From positions 6,698,501 to 6,762,500 of the forward strand of contig NZ_CP029427.2 in the NCBI RefSeq assembly GCF_002266465.3: a stretch of 64,000 nucleotides of DNA, in the 5' to 3' direction. The position numbers and the translations under genes were made by a program. Under the pieces are notes generated by a model, which made no database searches, was not told the origin of the DNA, and saw only the letters and a program-made list of their open reading frames with translations. The DNA is from Bradyrhizobium symbiodeficiens. Lineage in GTDB: Bacteria; Pseudomonadota; Alphaproteobacteria; Rhizobiales; Xanthobacteraceae. Numbering within the stretch: position 1 is the first letter of the stretch; each line of letters opens with the position of its first letter. Of the stretch, positions 16,127 through 25,293 are shown in pieces.

Positions 16127-17782
16127 TCAAACCTCCGCCGCCTCCGTCTTCAGCATCCTCTCCAGCGTTTCCAGCCGGTCCGCCTCACGCGGCGGCTTGT
16201 CCCAGCGCAGGCGGCTGATGCGGGGGAAGCGCATGGCGACGCCGGATTTGTGGCGCGGCGAGCGCTGCAGGCCCTCGAACGCCACCTCCAGCACCAAGCC
16301 CTTGTCGCCCTCGTGGACGACGTGGCGGACGGGGCCGAATTTTTCCGTGGTGTTGCGGCGGACGAAGCGGTCGATCTGCAACAGTTCCTCGTCGGTGAAG
16401 CCGAAATAGGCTTTGCCGACCGGCACCAGCTCGTCACCGCCCTCGCCCGCGGTCCAGACGCCGAACGTGTAGTCGGAATAATAGGACGATCGCTTGCCAT
16501 GGCCGCGCTGCGCATACATCAGCACGGCGTCGATGATGTGCGGATCGCGTTTCCACTTCCACCACTGGCCCTTCGGTCGCCCCGGGAGATAAGGCGCGTC
16601 GCGCCGCTTCAGCATCACGCCCTCGACGGCGTCCGCGTCTTCGCCAGCGCCTGCACTGGCGGGATCGGTCCGCGCGGCCGTCAGCGCTTCCCAGCTTGCG
16701 AAGGGAACCGTGGGCGACAGATCGATGCGGGGATCGCCTAGCTTCCCGATAAAGGTCTCCAGCCGTTCGCGCCGTTCCGTGAACGGCAGCTCGCGCAGAT
16801 CGTTCTCGTCGTCGCCGAGCAGATCGTAGGCGCGCAGGTGGATCGGAAACTCCTTGATCAGCTTGGGCGAGACGACCTTGCGGTTGAGCCGCTGTTGCAG
16901 GACGTTGAAGCTCTGTACACGGCCCTCGCGCACGATCAGAAGCTCGCCGTCGATTGCGCCGGGCAGACACAGCGACGGTACGAGATCGGGAAAACTCCCG
17001 GTAATGTCCTCACCGGTGCGCGAATAGAGCCGGGCCGTGATGTGGCCGCTCTCGTCGCGCCTGGCCACGGCCTGCACGCGGATGCCATCCCATTTCCATT
17101 CGGCGATGTAGTCGGCGGGATCGAGCGCGGCGAAATCGCTGTCCTCGATCGCATGCGCCAGCATCACGGGCCGGAACGGCGCGGGATCGCGATTGACCGG
17201 CTTGTCGCCGCGGCCCTCCAGCCAGGCGAACAGGTCGAGATAGGGCGGTGCAAGGCCGGGCCAGATCAGCTCGACCTCGTGCGGATCCTTGTCGCCGAGC
17301 GCAGCCGCCGCGGTCTTCGCCAGCCGTGCCGAGATGCCGATACGAAGCGCGCCGGTGACGAGCTTCAGCAGCGCCCAGCGCCCGGTCTCGTCGAGCTCGT
17401 CGAGCCAGCGTTCGAGCTGCTTCGGCAGCTCGGTCTTGCCGAGCGTGCGCAGCGTGGTGACGACTTCGGTGAGGGTGGGCGGCGGTGGGTTGTTGTGAGC
17501 GGCGAGCTCGGCCTTCGGCCACATCAGCGCCACCGTTTCCGAGAGATCGCCGACGTAATCGTAACTCAGCCCGAACAGCACAGGATCGGTGCGCGCCGCA
17601 ATGAGGTCGCGGATCAGCGCCGGCTTGGCGTGCTTGAAACTGAGCGCGCCCGTGAGTGCGGCCAGCGCATAGCCACGGTCGGGATCGCCGACCTCGCGGA
17701 AATAGCCGGTGAGCAGCCGCAGCTTGTTGTTGCGGCCGGGCTCGTAGGCGAGACGATCGAGCAGTTCGGCGAAGCGATTCAT
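16127..17782 (-). CDS. ATP-dependent DNA ligase (ligase-associated repair cluster)
   Basis: A 551-residue DNA ligase that seals nicks using ATP. The adenylation motif EWKWDGIR carries the catalytic lysine near residue 229, followed by RLYSRTGEDI (motif Ia/III), DGELLIV and EGVMLKRRDAPYLPGRPKGQWWKWKRDP (motifs IV-V). An N-terminal domain precedes the core and an OB-fold C-terminal part follows. Its start overlaps the stop of the exonuclease gene by four bases, giving tight coupling. The pair belongs to the conserved ligase, beta-CASP exonuclease, DEXH helicase and PdeM set; the helicase lies at 44-2641. Repair function is inferred from the family. Confidence 0.95.
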   Translation of the reverse strand: MNRFAELLDRLAYEPGRNNKLRLLTGYFREVGDPDRGYALAALTGALSFKHAKPALIRDLIAARTDPVLFGLSYDYVGDLSETVALMWPKAELAAHNNPPPPTLTEVVTTLRTLGKTELPKQLERWLDELDETGRWALLKLVTGALRIGISARLAKTAAAALGDKDPHEVELIWPGLAPPYLDLFAWLEGRGDKPVNRDPAPFRPVMLAHAIEDSDFAALDPADYIAEWKWDGIRVQAVARRDESGHITARLYSRTGEDITGSFPDLVPSLCLPGAIDGELLIVREGRVQSFNVLQQRLNRKVVSPKLIKEFPIHLRAYDLLGDDENDLRELPFTERRERLETFIGKLGDPRIDLSPTVPFASWEALTAARTDPASAGAGEDADAVEGVMLKRRDAPYLPGRPKGQWWKWKRDPHIIDAVLMYAQRGHGKRSSYYSDYTFGVWTAGEGGDELVPVGKAYFGFTDEELLQIDRFVRRNTTEKFGPVRHVVHEGDKGLVLEVAFEGLQRSPRHKSGVAMRFPRISRLRWDKPPREADRLETLERMLKTEAAEV

Positions 17783-18816
17783 GCCTCGGCCTCGTCAGAG
17801 GTCGGTGCCTCGCTCTCCTCCTCGTCGCCATAACCGACGAGATCGAGTGGCCGTGCTTGCAGGCCTTCGCTTTGGCACCAATGCACCAGCGCGTCTTCCT
17901 GGCCGTGCGTGACCCAGATTTCGCCGGCGCCGGTCGCGGCGATGGTGGCGGTGAGGCCGTCCCAATCGGCGTGGTCGGAGATTACCAGCGGCAGCTCGAT
18001 GCCACGCTGCCGCGCCCGGGCGCGCACGCGCATCCATCCTGATGCGAACGCCGTGACCGGATCAGGAAAGCGCCGTGTCCAGAGATCGGAGGTGGCCGAT
18101 GGCGGAGCCAGCGTGATGGTGCCGGCGAGCGCCGCCTTCTTCGCGCCCTTCACCGGCCTGAGCTCGCCGAGATCGATGCCGCAGCTCTGATAATACTCGG
18201 TGATCTTCTCCATCGCGCCATGCAGATAGACCGGTGCGGCATAGCCCGCCTGCCGCAGCAGCTTGATCACGCGCTGCGCCTTGCCGAGCGAATAGGCGCC
18301 GACCAGATGCGCGCGCTCCGGAAACAGCGCTACCGAGGCGAGCAGCTTGTTGACCTCGTCGGCGGCATCGCCATGCCGGAATACCGGCAGCCCGAACGTC
18401 GCCTCGGTGATGAAGACGTCGCATTGCACCAGCTCGAACGGCGTGCAGGTCGGGTCTGGCGCGTCCTTGTAGTCGCCGGAGGCGACGATGCAGGTGTCCT
18501 TGCAGGTCACCGCGACCTGTGCCGAACCGAGCACATGTCCGGCGGGATGAAACTTCACGCTGACGTCGCCGAGCCGGATTTCCTCGCCATAGCGGATGGC
18601 TTGCGTCGAGCCGGCAAAATTCTCGCCGTAACGCAGCCGCATCATGTCCAGCGTTTCCTGCGTCGCCAGCACCGCGCCATGGCCGGGGCGCGCATGGTCG
18701 GAGTGGCCGTGGGTGATCACGGCCCGCTCGACCGGACGGACAGGGTCGATATGGAAGCCACCGGGCTTGCAGCACAGGCCGCTCGCGACAGGCAGCAGGA
18801 TGTCTTGTGGACGCAT
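17779..18816 (-). CDS. ligase-associated DNA damage response exonuclease (beta-CASP MBL)
   Basis: A 345-residue metallo-beta-lactamase/beta-CASP nuclease. MRPQDILLPVASGLCCKPGGFHIDPVRPVERAVITHGHSDHARPGHG contains the zinc motif HGHSDH. FHPAGHVLGSAQV and VASGDYKDAPDPTCTPFE carry the next ligands, and SDHADWDGL and WVTHGQEDALV the late motifs. It resembles the exonuclease of the ATP-ligase repair cluster, related to SNM1/CPSF-type enzymes, and is expected to trim DNA ends before ligation. It is the first gene of a two-gene operon with the ligase, with four bases shared. The family C repeat lies upstream. Confidence 0.92.
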   Translation of the reverse strand: MRPQDILLPVASGLCCKPGGFHIDPVRPVERAVITHGHSDHARPGHGAVLATQETLDMMRLRYGENFAGSTQAIRYGEEIRLGDVSVKFHPAGHVLGSAQVAVTCKDTCIVASGDYKDAPDPTCTPFELVQCDVFITEATFGLPVFRHGDAADEVNKLLASVALFPERAHLVGAYSLGKAQRVIKLLRQAGYAAPVYLHGAMEKITEYYQSCGIDLGELRPVKGAKKAALAGTITLAPPSATSDLWTRRFPDPVTAFASGWMRVRARARQRGIELPLVISDHADWDGLTATIAATGAGEIWVTHGQEDALVHWCQSEGLQARPLDLVGYGDEEESEAPTSDEAEA

Positions 18817-18851
18817 GCGAGTGATATAGGAAGGAGCCGCTCCAAATTAAG

Positions 18852-18938
18852 CCGTCATGCGCGGGCTTGACCCGCGCATCCATCGTCCTAAAGAGTTCCT
18901 TCTTTGATGGATTGCCGGGTCAAGCCCGGCAATGACGA
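18852..18938. repeat. palindromic intergenic repeat, family C
   Basis: CCGTCATGCGCGGGCTTGAC is mirrored by GCCGGGTCAAGCCCGGCAATGACG. It sits in the divergent gap between the exonuclease and the methyltransferase gene, so any promoter must lie within or immediately beside it. Confidence 0.75.
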
Positions 18939-18950
18939 ACCGGTTCCTCA

Positions 18951-19877
18951 ATGCCCCTTCGCCTGTTCCTGTCCTCCGGCGATCTGATCGCCGACCGCCG
19001 CTTCGAATTCGCCCGCGACCTCCAGCTCAAGGGCGACCTGCCCGCCGCCGCCGACCTGCTGGAACAGGCGCTCGAGCTCGCGCCGAACTTCACCTCGGCC
19101 TGGTTCACGCTCGGCGAAATCCGCGAGGAGCTCGGCGAGCGCGACAAGGCCATCGCCGCCTTCCGGAAGGCGCGCGAGTCCGACCCGGACGACCAGCACG
19201 GCGCCGGCTTGCATTTGATACGGCTGGGCGACGAGCAACTCTCGGAGATGCCGAAGGCCTATGTGCAGGCCTTGTTCGATCAATATGCGCCGCATTTCGA
19301 GGATGCGCTGGTCAACGATCTCGAATACCGCGCGCCGTCCCTGATCTTCAAGGCGGTGATCGCCGCACGCGTCGCCGCCAGGAAGCCGGCTCTGTTCAAG
19401 CGCGCCATCGATCTCGGCTGCGGCACCGGCCTTGCGGCAGCCGCCTTCGCCAAGCAGGTCGATCATTTCACCGGTATCGACCTGTCGTCCGGCATGATCA
19501 AGGAGGCGCGTGCGACGGGTCTTTATGCCGAGCTCGAAGTCGCCGACATGATCGATGGCTTGCGCGGCAAGCCCAATGCAAGCGCGAACCTGATGGTTGC
19601 GGCGGATGCGTTCGTCTATTTGTCGGATCTCGCGCCGGTGCTGACGGAAGCAAGGCGCGTGCTTGCAGCGGGCGGCGTGCTCGCCTTCACGCTCGAGACC
19701 CACGATGGCAGCGGCATCATTCTCGGCGAAGGCCTGCGTTATGCCCATGCAGCGGAATATGTGCGGAGCGCGCTCGTCAGGGCCGGACTGAAGCTCCTGA
19801 CATTGCAGACGGCATCGCCGCGCATCGAAAACAACGAGCCCGTGCGTGGCCTCGTCGTGGTCGCCGAGAAAACTTGA
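18951..19877 (+). CDS. TPR-containing class I SAM-dependent methyltransferase
   Basis: A 308-residue fusion-type protein. Residues 15-85 form two TPR-like helical hairpins (DLPAAADLLEQALELAPNFTSAWFTLGEIREELGERDKAIAAFRKARESDPDD). A methyltransferase core starts near 143 with AIDLGCGTGLAAAAFA, followed by FTGIDLSSGMIKEAR (motif post I) and AADAFVYLSDLAPVLTEARRVLAAGGVLAFTLE. The TPR part suggests binding to a protein or peptide partner. The methyl acceptor is unknown. The gene is probably monocistronic, and its start directly follows the repeat. Confidence 0.9.
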   Translation: MPLRLFLSSGDLIADRRFEFARDLQLKGDLPAAADLLEQALELAPNFTSAWFTLGEIREELGERDKAIAAFRKARESDPDDQHGAGLHLIRLGDEQLSEMPKAYVQALFDQYAPHFEDALVNDLEYRAPSLIFKAVIAARVAARKPALFKRAIDLGCGTGLAAAAFAKQVDHFTGIDLSSGMIKEARATGLYAELEVADMIDGLRGKPNASANLMVAADAFVYLSDLAPVLTEARRVLAAGGVLAFTLETHDGSGIILGEGLRYAHAAEYVRSALVRAGLKLLTLQTASPRIENNEPVRGLVVVAEKT

Positions 19878-19992
19878 GTCTAGGCGCTAACTCCCTGAAA
19901 TTTCAGCGTCATTGCGTCGCAAAGCGGTGACTTCCCACTTGCGAGCCGTGCGGCGATGCCAGCACAATGCGCTCGCCAGGGAGAAAACAAAA

Positions 19993-21222
19993 ATGTCGAA
20001 GAATCCATCGCGGCGCGATTTCAGCGCCGCCGCGCTCGCTACCATCGCCGCATCGACCTTGCCCGCACCTTATGTCTGGGCCGCGGACAAGAAGTACGAT
20101 GCGGGCGCCAGCGACACCGAGATCAAGATCGGGCAGACCGTGCCGCATTCCGGTCCCGGCTCGCTCTATGGCGTGTTGGGGCGCATCGGTGAAGCCTATT
20201 TCCAGATGCTGAATGAGAAGGGCGGCATCAACGGACGCAAGGTCAAGTTCCTCACCATGGACGACGCCTATAGCGCGCCGAAATGCGTCGAGGCGACGCG
20301 GCGCCTGGTCGAGCAGGAAGAGGTGCTCGCGCTGTACGGCTCGCTCGGCACCGCGCCGCAGACCGCCGTGCACAAATACCTGAATTCCAAGGGCGTGCCG
20401 CAGCTGCTGCTCAACACCGGCGCGTCGAAGTGGAACAACCCGAAAGAGTTCAAATGGACGATGGCGGGCCTGCCGCTCTATCCGACCGAGGCGCGCATCC
20501 TGGCGCGCCACGTCGTCAGCGTGAAGCCGAACGCCAAGGTCGGCATCCTCTACCAGAACGACGATTTCGGCCGTGACTTCCTCGGTCCGTTCAAGAAGGT
20601 GCTGGCCGATGCCGGCGGCACCGCATCGGTGATCATGGAGCAGACCTACGATCTCACCGATCCCACGGTCGATTCCCAACTCATCAATCTCTCGAAGTCG
20701 GGCGCCGACGTCTTCTACAACATCTCGACCGGCAAGGCGTCGTCGCAGTCGATCCGGAAGGTCGCCGAGCTCGGCTGGAAGCCGCTGCAGCTTCTTTCCG
20801 CCGGCTCGACCGGCCGCTCGATCCTCAATGCCGCGGGCCTCGAGAACGCCGCCGGTATCGTCGCCATCCGCTACAACAAGGAGGTCGGCCTGCCGAAATG
20901 GGAGAAGGATCCCGACGTCATGGCGTTCGAGGAATTGCGCAAGAAGTACACGCCTGCGATCGATCAGGACAACACCATCGCTTTCGCCGGCTACGGCCAG
21001 GCCGTGACCATGGGCGAGATCCTGCGCCGCTGCGGCGACGAGCTCACCCGCGCCAACGTGCTGAAGCAGGCCTCGACGCTGGCCGGTTTCCACTCGCCCT
21101 ATTTCCTCGACGGCGTCACCTACAGCTACACGCCCGAGAACTACACGCCGATGAAGACGCTCTTCATCTCCACCTTCACCGGCAAGGACTGGGACATCTC
21201 CGACAAACCGATGTCGGAGTAG
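19993..21222 (+). CDS. ABC transporter substrate-binding protein, branched-chain amino acid type
   Basis: A 409-residue periplasmic binding protein (Peripla_BP_6). The N-terminus SKNPSRRDFSAAALATIAASTLPAPYVWAAD is a Tat-type signal with the RRDF motif. The mature part opens IKIGQTVPHSGPGSLYGVLGRIGEAYFQMLNEKGGINGRKVKFLTMDDAYSAPKCVEATRRLVEQEEVLALYG, the LivJ/urea/amide-binding pattern. No permease or ATPase genes accompany it, so it must use components encoded elsewhere. The start at 19993 has CAGGGAG upstream; an extra 27 codons upstream are unlikely. The ligand cannot be told from sequence. Confidence 0.92.
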   Translation: MSKNPSRRDFSAAALATIAASTLPAPYVWAADKKYDAGASDTEIKIGQTVPHSGPGSLYGVLGRIGEAYFQMLNEKGGINGRKVKFLTMDDAYSAPKCVEATRRLVEQEEVLALYGSLGTAPQTAVHKYLNSKGVPQLLLNTGASKWNNPKEFKWTMAGLPLYPTEARILARHVVSVKPNAKVGILYQNDDFGRDFLGPFKKVLADAGGTASVIMEQTYDLTDPTVDSQLINLSKSGADVFYNISTGKASSQSIRKVAELGWKPLQLLSAGSTGRSILNAAGLENAAGIVAIRYNKEVGLPKWEKDPDVMAFEELRKKYTPAIDQDNTIAFAGYGQAVTMGEILRRCGDELTRANVLKQASTLAGFHSPYFLDGVTYSYTPENYTPMKTLFISTFTGKDWDISDKPMSE

Positions 21223-21243
21223 TCGAGGGCGCACGCCGCAGCG

Positions 21244-22095
21244 CTATTCTGCGATCGCCAGCCGATACGCCCGCGTCGCATTCACACCAAAGGCCTTGGC
21301 CCGCAGCTGCGGGCCAAGCTTCGTCAGGCAGGCCTCCAGCGCGCGCTTGATCTCGCCATAGCTTCCCGCAAGCAGGCATACTGGCCAGTCTGAGCCGAAG
21401 ATCAGCCTGTCCTCGCCGAAACAGCTTGCGGCGTGCGCGACGAACGGAAACAGCCGCTCAGCATCCCAGTCGTTCCAGACTGCCTCGGTCGCAAGCCCCG
21501 AGATCTTGCACCAGACATTGCCGCAAGCCCCGAGCGCCTTGATGCGATCGGCCCACATTTCGCTTCCATCATCGGCGATCGGCGGCTTGGCGGCGTGGTC
21601 GAGCACGAAGCGCGCCTGCGGAAAGGCTTGCGCGGTTGCGATCGCGGCGGGCAACTCGCGGCTGCGGACCAGGAAATCGTAGGCGAGATCGTGCGCGAAG
21701 ACCGCGGTGAGACCGCGCTGCACATCTTCGCGCAGCAGCCACTCCGGATCGCCCTCGTCGTGGACCTGGTGGCGAATGCCAACCAGCTTGTCGCCGCCGG
21801 GTGAAGCGCGAAGCCGATCGAGCGTGTCACCCAGCGAAGCATCCGTCAGATCAGCCCAGCCGACCACGCCGACAACGAAGGGATTTTCGTGCGCTATTTG
21901 CAAAAATTCCTCGGTCTCCTCCAGCGCGGAGCGGCATTGCACCACGATGCTGGCGTCGATGCCGTTCGTTCTCAGCAGCGGTGCAAGATCGACCGGACCG
22001 AAAGCACGCCGGATCGGCGCGAGCTCGTCCGCCGCCATCCAGGGATAATCGGCCCGCGCCGGGTCCCAGAAATGCTGGTGGGCGTCGATGATCAT
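21244..22095 (-). CDS. amidohydrolase family protein, sugar-lactonase-like
   Basis: A 283-residue metal-dependent TIM-barrel hydrolase. MIIDAHQHFWDPARADYPWM is the start of the COG3618 group, which includes L-fucono- and L-rhamnono-lactonases and 2-pyrone-4,6-dicarboxylate hydrolases. FVLDHAAKPPI supplies the next histidine and RLIFGSDWPVCLL the late aspartate. It starts three bases after the stop of the aldo/keto reductase and is the last gene of the pentose operon. With the reductase upstream it could open a sugar lactone. The exact sugar is inferred only from context. Confidence 0.87.
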   Translation of the reverse strand: MIIDAHQHFWDPARADYPWMAADELAPIRRAFGPVDLAPLLRTNGIDASIVVQCRSALEETEEFLQIAHENPFVVGVVGWADLTDASLGDTLDRLRASPGGDKLVGIRHQVHDEGDPEWLLREDVQRGLTAVFAHDLAYDFLVRSRELPAAIATAQAFPQARFVLDHAAKPPIADDGSEMWADRIKALGACGNVWCKISGLATEAVWNDWDAERLFPFVAHAASCFGEDRLIFGSDWPVCLLAGSYGEIKRALEACLTKLGPQLRAKAFGVNATRAYRLAIAE

Positions 22096-22098
22096 GGC

Positions 22099-23076
22099 TT
22101 ACGCTCCACCCGGCAACGGCGCGCGGGCATCGACGAGGTTTCGCGCCCGTAGCTCCTGCCAGAAGGCCGCCGGCACCGTCGTCTCCGACATCGCGATGTT
22201 GTCGGCGACTTCCGCCGCGTTGCGCGCGCCCATCACGGCGACCGTCACGGCCGGATGCGCCATGCAGAACTGGAGTGCGGCGGCCTTCAGCTCGGTGCCA
22301 TGCTTGCGGCAAAGCGTGTCGAGCGCGAGCGCCCGCGCAACCAGCGCCGCATCGGCATCCTGATAGTTGAACTTCGCGCCGGCGTGCGGATTGGCCAGAA
22401 TGCCGCTGTTGTAGATGCCGCCGAGCAGGATGCCGATGCCTTTCGCGGTGCAGAGCGGAAACAGCGCATCCAGCGCGCCCTGGTCGAGCAGCGTGTAGCG
22501 CCCGGCGAGCAGGAAGCAGTCGACCGGCACTGCCTCGGCGAAGCGGACCGGCATCTCCGACTGGTTCATGCCGGCGCCGATCGCCTTGACGGTGCCCTCG
22601 CTGCGCAAGCGCTGCAGCGCGCGGAAGGCGCCGGCGACGGCGTCGTCATAGTGATCGTCGGGATCGTGCACCAGGAGCACGTCAACGCGATCGAGGCCGA
22701 GGCGCGACAGGCTTTCCTCCACCGATCGCATCACGCCGTCATGGCTGAAATCGAACACCGGCCGCTCGCGCGGCGTGCCCTTGTAATGCTCGTCCTCGGC
22801 GGCGCCGTCATCCGGCGCGCGCAGCAGACGGCCGACCTTGGTCGAGATGACGTAGGAGTCGCGCTTCTGCTGCCGCAGGAATGCGCCGAGCCGCCGCTCC
22901 GCGAGGCCGAAGCCGTAGAGCGGCGCGGTATCGAAGAAGCGCACCCCGAGCGACCAGGCGCGCGCGACCGTCGCCTCCGCATCGGCATCGCTGACGGGGG
23001 CGAACAATCCGCCGAGCGGGGCGGAACCGAGCCCGATCGAGGTGACGTCGAGTGAGCCGAGCCGCGATCGTTTCAT
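22099..23076 (-). CDS. aldo/keto reductase, aldose (L-fucose/galactose) dehydrogenase-like
   Basis: A 325-residue NAD(P)-dependent TIM-barrel oxidoreductase. MKRSRLGSLDVTSIGLGSAPLGGLFAPVSDADAEATVARAWSLGVRFFDTAPLYGFGLAERRLGAFL contains the catalytic Asp and Tyr in FFDTAPLYG; a Lys in ISTKVGRLLR and His in VDVLLVHDPDD complete the tetrad. It resembles D-threo-aldose/L-fucose dehydrogenases that form aldonolactones. ATG at 23076 is chosen because GGAAGG lies eight bases upstream; ATG two codons earlier is possible. The amidohydrolase gene follows directly and the ABC binding-protein gene is 107 bases upstream across a hairpin. Confidence 0.88.
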   Translation of the reverse strand: MKRSRLGSLDVTSIGLGSAPLGGLFAPVSDADAEATVARAWSLGVRFFDTAPLYGFGLAERRLGAFLRQQKRDSYVISTKVGRLLRAPDDGAAEDEHYKGTPRERPVFDFSHDGVMRSVEESLSRLGLDRVDVLLVHDPDDHYDDAVAGAFRALQRLRSEGTVKAIGAGMNQSEMPVRFAEAVPVDCFLLAGRYTLLDQGALDALFPLCTAKGIGILLGGIYNSGILANPHAGAKFNYQDADAALVARALALDTLCRKHGTELKAAALQFCMAHPAVTVAVMGARNAAEVADNIAMSETTVPAAFWQELRARNLVDARAPLPGGA

Positions 23077-23120
23077 TCCCATTGCCTTCCAGCAGTCTTC
23101 ATTACAGCAGTCCAAATCAT

Positions 23121-23153
23121 CTCTCCCGCTCGCGGAAACCGCAAGCGGGAGAG
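23121..23153 (-). repeat. hairpin in the pentose operon, family D arm pair
   Basis: CTCTCCCGCT and AGCGGGAGAG, separated by CGCGGAAACCGCA, make a strong stem in the gap between the binding-protein gene and the aldo/keto reductase gene. No T-run follows on the minus strand, so it is more likely an mRNA-stabilising or processing element than a terminator. Confidence 0.65.
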
Positions 23154-23183
23154 GTTCGCAGGAGCGCGGGGCTGGCGGCGCTC

Positions 23184-24116
23184 CTACTTCAACATCTGCG
23201 CGACGTTGTCCTTGGTGACGAGGTCGAGGCCGGTGTAGACGATTTCCGGAACCTTCTCGCCCTTCTTGATGGCGAGCAGCGTGTCCATCGCTTTCTCGCC
23301 CATCTCGAACGGGCGTTGACCGACCAGCGCGTTGGCATAACCGTCGCGCAACAGCTCGAGCTGCATCTTCAGCGTATCGGCGACGACAAGCGTGAACTTG
23401 CCGGAATCGATGTCCTTCTTGCTCCTGGAAGCGAACGCCTTGAAGCCTTCAGGCGCGAACATCGGCCAGCCGCCGATCGGAACGATGGCGGCGAGATCTG
23501 GCGTTGCGGTGCGCATATCCGTCATCTGCTGCACCGCGAGCGCGGGATCGTCGTTGCAGAACGTCGGAGAGCCCGCGACCTCGGTCCATTTCGAGCCCTT
23601 CAGCGCCTCGCGCACGCCGTCGACACGCTCGGCGAGGTTCTTCGCGCCGGGGCCGCCCGAGACCATGGCGTATTTGCCGCCGTCGGGCCGCATCTTCACG
23701 AGCTGCTTGCCGAGCGCGACGCCGAACTCCTTGTTGTTGGTGCCGATATAGGCGATGCGCTTGGAGCCCGGCGCATCGGCATCGAATGTGATGACGGGAA
23801 TTCCGGCCGCGCTCGCCGCCTCGATCGACTTGGTCATGGCCGCGACGTCGGCGACCGAGATGGCGAGGCCGTCGACCTTCTGGGTGACGAAATCCTGGAT
23901 GATCTGCGCCTGCGTCGCCGGCTCGTGCTCAACCGGCCCCTTGTAGATGCACTCGATATTGCCGAGCTCCTTGGCACGCTTCAGGCAGCCGTCGCGCGCG
24001 AAGTCGAAGAACGGATTGTTCATCGCCTTGGGCACGATCACGAAGCGGTAGTTCGCGGCGAATGCCGGCGTCGCCATTATCGCAACCGCGATGCCGGCAA
24101 GTAGAAATTTCCTCAT
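23184..24116 (-). CDS. sugar ABC transporter substrate-binding protein
   Basis: A 310-residue periplasmic binding protein of the ribose/xylose type (Peripla_BP_4). Signal peptide MRKFLLAGIAVAIMATPAFAANYRF. The mature start YRFVIVPKAMNNPFFDFARDGCLKRAKEL and QIIQDFVTQKVDGLAISVADVAAM are characteristic. It delivers a sugar to the permease and ATPase encoded just upstream. The start at 24116 has GGAGGAGACG immediately upstream. Next to xylA and xylB, xylose or another pentose is the likely ligand. It is separated from the permease gene by 94 bases, the larger gap being common before binding-protein genes. Confidence 0.93.
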   Translation of the reverse strand: MRKFLLAGIAVAIMATPAFAANYRFVIVPKAMNNPFFDFARDGCLKRAKELGNIECIYKGPVEHEPATQAQIIQDFVTQKVDGLAISVADVAAMTKSIEAASAAGIPVITFDADAPGSKRIAYIGTNNKEFGVALGKQLVKMRPDGGKYAMVSGGPGAKNLAERVDGVREALKGSKWTEVAGSPTFCNDDPALAVQQMTDMRTATPDLAAIVPIGGWPMFAPEGFKAFASRSKKDIDSGKFTLVVADTLKMQLELLRDGYANALVGQRPFEMGEKAMDTLLAIKKGEKVPEIVYTGLDLVTKDNVAQMLK

Positions 24117-24210
24117 CGTCTCCTCCACCCTTGTTTGGTGCCCATCCTCTCGAAAGCGACCGGGAAGCGGACAGGCAGCGTTTTATTTGCCTTCCCGAAA
24201 CGACGTTGAT

Positions 24211-25293
24211 TCAGTTCATCCGCGAGCGGATGCGGTCGACCAGCACAGCCAGGATGATGATCACGCCGACCAGCGTCTGCTGCCAGTAGGAGGAGACCTG
24301 CGCCAGCACGAGACCGTTGCGGATCACCTCCAGCAGCACGCAGCCGACGATCGCCCCGAGCGGACCGCCTATGCCGCCGGCGAGGTTTGCGCCGCCGATC
24401 ACGGCCGCCGCGATCACGTTGAGCTCGTAGGACGTCGCCATGTTGGCCGGCGCCGATCCGAGCCAGCCGGAGATGATGATGCCTTGCAGGCCCGCGGCGA
24501 GCGCGCAGAGCACGTAGACCTCGATCTTGACCCGCACGACCGGGATGCCGGTCAGTTCCGCAGCCTTCTCGTTGCCGCCGAGCGCGAAGACGTGGCGGCC
24601 AAACGAGGTGTGGTGCAGCACCACGGCCATCGCCAGCGCGAGGACGATCAGATAGATGAAAGGCACGGGCACGCCGAGCACGTCGCCCGAGGTGAGCGCA
24701 TAGAAGCGATCCGCATCGGGCCCACCCGGAAAGCTGCCGCGTCCGTTGGAGACGACATAGCCGAGCCCGCGCACGATCGAGAGCATGCCGAGCGTGGTGA
24801 CGAAGGGCGACAGGCCGAGCACCGCGATGCAGAAGCCATTGACGAGACCCGCGATCAGCGCGACGCCGAGGCCGGCGAGGATCGAGACCAGCAGGATCAG
24901 GCCGGGCACGTTGGCCACAACGGTCTTGCCGTCGGTCGCCATGTGCACGAACAAGGCGCCTGCAGGCGAGCCGGGCGCCGACAGCTCGGTCATCACCATC
25001 GAGGTGATCATTGCGGAGAAGCACATCATCGATCCCACCGATAGATCGATGCCGCCGGTGATGATGACGAAGGTGACGCCCAGCGTTGCGATGGCGATGA
25101 AGGAAAAGTTCTTCGCCACGTTCTGCATGTTGCCTTCGGTGAAGAAATAGGAACTGGCGAAGTGCATGATCACCAGCAGCACCGCGAGCGCGAGCAGGAC
25201 GTAGCCGGTCTGCGAGGCGAAGATGCCGCGCTGCCACCATTTCGTCTTGCCGACGTTCGAGAACATGACGGGAGATTCCATGGGCATGGCCAT
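24211..25293 (-). CDS. sugar ABC transporter permease
   Basis: A 360-residue inner-membrane permease of the ribose/xylose (RbsC/XylH) family with about ten helices. The EAA-like block AAVIGGANLAGGIGGPLGAIVGCVLLEVIRNGL is typical, as is FVIITGGIDLSVGSMMCFSAMITSM near the N-terminal third. The start codon overlaps the ATPase stop by one base (TGATG), confirming coupling; GGAGG lies seven bases upstream. The three ABC genes run ATPase, permease, binding protein. Confidence 0.93.
   Translation of the reverse strand: MAMPMESPVMFSNVGKTKWWQRGIFASQTGYVLLALAVLLVIMHFASSYFFTEGNMQNVAKNFSFIAIATLGVTFVIITGGIDLSVGSMMCFSAMITSMVMTELSAPGSPAGALFVHMATDGKTVVANVPGLILLVSILAGLGVALIAGLVNGFCIAVLGLSPFVTTLGMLSIVRGLGYVVSNGRGSFPGGPDADRFYALTSGDVLGVPVPFIYLIVLALAMAVVLHHTSFGRHVFALGGNEKAAELTGIPVVRVKIEVYVLCALAAGLQGIIISGWLGSAPANMATSYELNVIAAAVIGGANLAGGIGGPLGAIVGCVLLEVIRNGLVLAQVSSYWQQTLVGVIIILAVLVDRIRSRMN

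Noticed and set aside
15840..16130. Arg-rich minus-strand frame beside the ligase gene
   Set aside because: Consists of translated palindromic repeat.
19909..21234. 441-codon minus-strand frame over the amino-acid binding-protein gene
   Set aside because: Antisense to a clear Tat-exported binding protein; no motif and no ribosome site.
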